From Fusarium oxysporum f. sp. lycopersici 4287 (Eukaryota; Ascomycota; Sordariomycetes; Hypocreales; Nectriaceae), in the NCBI RefSeq assembly GCF_000149955.1, contig NC_031000.1, positions 1,833,178 through 1,897,177 of the forward strand: a DNA stretch of 64,000 nucleotides, in the 5' to 3' direction. Positions 60,650 through 64,000 of the stretch are shown piece by piece. Both the position numbers and the translations under genes were made by a program. Position 1 is the stretch's first letter, and every line of letters begins with the position of its first letter. A model generated the notes under the pieces. That model had not been told where the DNA came from. It saw only the letters and a list, made by a program, of their open reading frames with translations, and did no database searches.

Positions 60650-63490
60650 CGATACGGCAAGTATTGAACGTTGGAACCAAGGCTAGAAGGATTTGGCCGG
60701 CTCAACCGAAGATGTGCAGAGGGAGACATGTCCAGCATCGACCTGTCTCTCATGCAGACCCCTCTTCGGGCGATACTCCGGGAAATGTCCGCTCATTTGG
60801 TGGGCTAGTAGGAGCTGATGTTCGAGGGATTCTGGGACCCGGTGGTGGGAAATCCGCAAACAGCAACCCGGGTGATTGGTGGCCGAGGAATCGAAGAAGG
60901 TGGATGAGCTTAGATGCCTACATAAACAGACCACAAAGTAGCTCAGGGAGTCATGCGAGAACAGTTGAATGAGCGGATTAGTAGCATACAGGAACGGGCC
61001 AATGGACAACTTAAGAACATGCACGAAGGCGCTATAAGGGACCTTGAGCGTACGCGACAGCAAGTCGCAACGGAACTAGGGGAAAACGCGCATCAGAACG
61101 GAAGAGGGGATGAAGTAGACGAAAGAGGAGCATCAACGGGTGAAGGGACAACTTGATATATTAGCCAATACCGTCTCCCGCGGTCAACAGATGAGCGCGC
61201 AATCCGCCCACAAGCTAGCTGTAACGTCCGCACCCCCTCCTCCATGCGCACGACGTCGACCTTATCCACAGACACCTTATTCTGCACCATCGCCACATCG
61301 CGGGATAGCCAAGAGGACAGAGACAAAGGCGCAATTCGGACGAGTGCGTCCGGCAATTGAAGACAGGGTGCGATCCACGAGCTAGTCCCATAAGCAAAGC
61401 TGTCGCCTGATCCCAAAAGATAGTGGACGACACCTTACCATGGCCCGCAAAGCATACACATTCTGGCGAAACCTGTTGAGGGCTCAGCATCAAGCGGGTC
61501 AATGAGTCGATAAACTGGAAGATCGAGCCAAGCAAGCAGTCAAGCAGTATCACGACGCCATCAGAAGCCACAAGAAACCTAATTAGGGAGACTTTCATCC
61601 CCACGAAACTACCATCTGGCAAGCTGCCAAGTACCTCAAATCCGGGCACGATATGAATGGTGATAAGGCGTCTCCGCTGAGAAGAGCATACGAGACGGCA
61701 GGGTAGGACATAGCCAAACAAGCAGAGGAGCTGCTTGCCATCTTCCTTTTCGCCATTACGGCAGACACTGAAGACGAAGGCCACGACGGACGAGACAGGC
61801 TTCCAGCCATGGTATCAAAGCGGTTGTAGCCCCTGGTAAACGAGCAGATTCTGCATTTGTTCTACACGTCACTGAGCAAAGCACAACTGCCAAACTAGTA
61901 GACAGCCAAAGCCATCCTGCCGCAGCCGGGAAAGGATCACTACAAGAAAGCCAAATAGAAGCCTATCTCCTTTATGTCAACAGTTAGCAAGACTGTAGAA
62001 GTAGTGGTGGCAGATCGCATCTCATACGCCGTTATGACATGGACTCTTCAGCTGATGCTTGCATCGCGCGCCTTACTCAACATGGACTCTTGCCTGCAAA
62101 GTACACCAGAGCGAGAAAGCAGTAGCTGAGAGCAGATTTTACTACTCTTCCAATAATAGGTCAATAAAGCATAGCGTAACCACAAAGGCTCTAACATAGT
62201 CAGCTTTAACATCAAGGGCGCCACATAGGCTATGCAGTACTCGGGAAAAGAAGCATCCCTAAGAGGCTAGTCAAGTGAATCGATGCCTTTTGCCTGGACC
62301 GCAGGGCGATGGTCATGGCAAAGGCAAAAGTGGTCAAGGCCAAGAAAAAGGCCGAGCTCTTGGGAGCGATCAAGGACGCGAAGCTGAAGTCCAAGAAGCA
62401 CATGGCCGGGGCTGCCGCTCAAGGTCTCTCACTGGCCATGTGTCTGAGGAGACTTAAGACGCTGGCTTTACATACCGCCAGGCAGCTTTTCATGGTGATA
62501 GTGGCGCCGAAAATAGACTACGCCTCCGTTATCTAGTCACACGCACACGGTGAACGGGAATTATAGTACTCGGCAGATGGATGCATCAGCTCGGGCGCCT
62601 TCCGGACTGTTGTGACGGCAGTGGCAGAAACGGAGACTAGCATGTATATGGTATGCACGCAGCATGCTTTTACCTCAATATCAAGACACTGCCCAAGACA
62701 CATTCGCTAATAGCACTCATGGTGTCGAAGAGCCGCAGACATATGCCAACCTTGAATAGGTTCACGCCTATACACGAAGAGGTCGGGGTTGAGAGAATGG
62801 AGATGATCCAGGCCTGCGCGGTACCACCGCGGTAGAGTCAGGTGTCGAGCCGTCGACGGTCTGTAAGGCGAAAAAAGATAGCGACAGGTCACAACAGCGG
62901 TTAAAGATGCAAAGCAAAGAGCTAAACCCAGAGGCACGAGAGCAGAATGATTGCCACGATCGCTACCATATTAGGCTCAGTCCACTGAGACCAGTCTGGC
63001 GGCAGCGCACTGATGTCAGCAATAGAGACTACCCGACAGACCTGGCGGCCTACTTCGAACGTATCGATCGAGGCTTGCCTGGTAGGCACAGATAACCTTT
63101 ACACAATGGAGTCAATGAACGAGAAGCCGACATGCTGTTGCAGCTGTGAGCTGGAACGACGAGGATCGATAGTAATCTCAGCCAGATGGGCGGACAAAGA
63201 CGCTGGAACATTTCCTCTTTTGGCTTGCGAGATGGGAAACGGAAGTTCAACTCATGCAATAAGCAGGTCAAGGCATGACGGGACATCTCGAGGTGGAAAA
63301 GCAGCGTCGGCTGGTCCAAAATGGTTACCTAACCTAGAGGCCGTGCGAGCGGCAGTCAGATTTGCAATGGCGGCGGGAAGATTGAGTCAAGGAGCACGGA
63401 GAGGGGAAAGCATGATACACGAGACAATATCATCATACTTGAACACTAATAAGAACCAGCCTCATGTTGGCAGACCATGGTTCAGCTGCT
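60650..63490 (+). mobile_element. Degenerate Tad1-like LINE retrotransposon
   Basis: Broken plus-strand frames keep the order of a Tad1-clade element. First comes a coiled-coil ORF1-like piece near 60950-61150 (NERISSIQERANGQLK). RT fragments follow: KQYHDAIRSHKK and IWQAAKYLKSG at about 61530-61650, VVVADRISYAVMT at about 62015, IDAFC-DRRA at about 62275 and KKHMAGAAAQGLSLAMCLRR with TARQLFMVIVAPKIDYAS at 62393-62535. GAFRTVVTAVAETE (about 62600) and ERMEMIQACAVPPR (about 62795) lead towards an RNase H region to about 63490. The stretch that should hold the catalytic Asp pair of RT is deleted between about 62310 and 62380. Many in-frame TAG and TAA codons fit RIP-type mutation. It is not able to move. 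Confidence 0.75.
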
Positions 63491-63742
63491 GAAGTTAGAA
63501 TGCTAAATAATTGCAACATTAATTAAAGCTCGCATTGAAGCCGGTCTGTGGAAGAGAGCTCACAATCACATGGAGCTTCTCGGTGATCTCGACGGCACCC
63601 GGAACGTGTAAACAGTTTAGCGTAGCCAATTATCGGAGAATCGTTAACCCTGAAGTGATTCAACTTCTCATTTTATTCATTTAATCAATAGCCAGGCTGC
63701 CAAGGTAGGTAGAATGAAAATTGAGACAGCTACATGTTTATT
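63491..63742. other. Spacer between LINE relic and the terminal gene
   Basis: An AT-rich spacer of 250 bp with no recognised feature; it should contain the terminator of the minus-strand gene that follows. Confidence 0.4.
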
Positions 63743-64000
63743 TCAAACGTCCCATAGTCCTTCATTGGTGTGCTCCAGAACGTATTTAAAATGCTCCCAG
63801 TCGGCTTTCGACATATTATCAAGTTCTTCTCTGGTGGGGAAGATGATATCACCATCTTTTCCCAGAAACTTGCAGTCAGCCGAAATATTGGAATAAGTCA
63901 GCTGATCTCCGAATTGCGCGCAAGCACATGTAGCGCATTCGCTGCCTCGGGTATGTCAGCCATAATAGGGGTGATGAAGCTAAGGAGTGGACAGAACGGT
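63743..64000 (-). CDS. 3' end of a hypothetical gene leaving the window
   Basis: Reading the minus strand from the edge, a frame contains ECATCACAQFGDQLTYSNIS, then KDGDIIFPTREELDNMSKAD and ends VLEHTNEGLWDV at a stop at 63745-63743. The composition is clearly protein-like. A competing frame from an ATG near 63963 (MADIPEAANALHVLARNSE) stops after 22 codons and might be joined by a short intron. The start lies outside the window, so no function can be given. Confidence 0.5.

Noticed and set aside
60340..61063. Minus-strand ORFs before and within the LINE
   Set aside because: The plus-strand order of LINE fragments explains the region; the minus frames have no protein-like features.
1..64000. 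Starship captain (DUF3435 tyrosine recombinase)
   Set aside because: Looked for a long frame with recombinase character on both strands. None of the intact or broken genes fits, so only the cargo-type argument is reported.
1..64000. CRISPR arrays, bacterial operons, rRNA
   Set aside because: The genes are spliced and eukaryotic, no regularly spaced direct-repeat array with unique spacers exists, and no rRNA was recognised.

Overview
The window looks like an accessory (dispensable or transposon-rich) stretch of a filamentous ascomycete genome. The evidence: short spliceosomal introns of about 44-130 nt with GTAAGT-, GTATGT- or GTTAGT-type donors and CTAAC or CTGAC branch sites; fungal families (F-box proteins, a sugar-porter MFS transporter, a PTH11/rhodopsin-like membrane protein, RING-patatin, an Hst3/4-like sirtuin); a decayed Tad1-type LINE; and a MITE whose ends look Fot1/pogo-like. 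A Sordariomycete such as a Fusarium relative is my best guess, by inference only. No core housekeeping block, rRNA or tRNA gene was seen.

Layout. 1-9.3 kb: gene-poor, with GC-rich palindromic patches, a perfect 16-bp hairpin, a 15-bp tandem array, and two minus-strand spliced genes: an unknown 392-aa protein and a Ulp1/SENP-like (C48) cysteine peptidase with a coiled-coil tail. 10-21.7 kb: orphan genes, including a three-exon 473-aa protein, a protein with a repeated GIWDD-W-HER motif, a frameshifted PHD-like protein and small spliced minus-strand genes. 21.9-29.3 kb: a giant coiled-coil protein (about 1649 aa), a small orphan, and a diverged ferric-reductase-like protein that keeps both H-x13-H heme pairs. 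29.3-32.4 kb: almost empty. At about 32.46 kb the intergenic DNA turns extremely AT-rich and gene density rises.

32.6-60 kb: SET-domain methyltransferase, a DPBB-like protein without signal peptide, a 438-bp MITE, F-box protein, orphan, MFS sugar transporter, RING-patatin phospholipase, Ser/Thr-rich secreted protein, PTH11-like receptor, cyclin-like protein, stand-alone chromo shadow domain protein, membrane proteins, small secreted protein, second F-box protein, HTH-like regulator, secreted orphan, MADS-box factor, CxxC mini-protein, four-TM protein and a sirtuin. 60.6-63.5 kb: the LINE relic; then the 3' end of a gene leaving the window.

Two themes stand out. A patatin-like phospholipase and a ferric-reductase-like gene occur together, two cargo families typical of Starship giant transposons, although no DUF3435 captain recombinase is visible. 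There is also a concentration of chromatin and regulatory genes (SET, chromo shadow, sirtuin, MADS, cyclin-like, two F-box, Ulp1-like) among membrane and secreted proteins. Exon joins were made by eye from splice signals and reading frame. Functions come from motif recognition without database searches.
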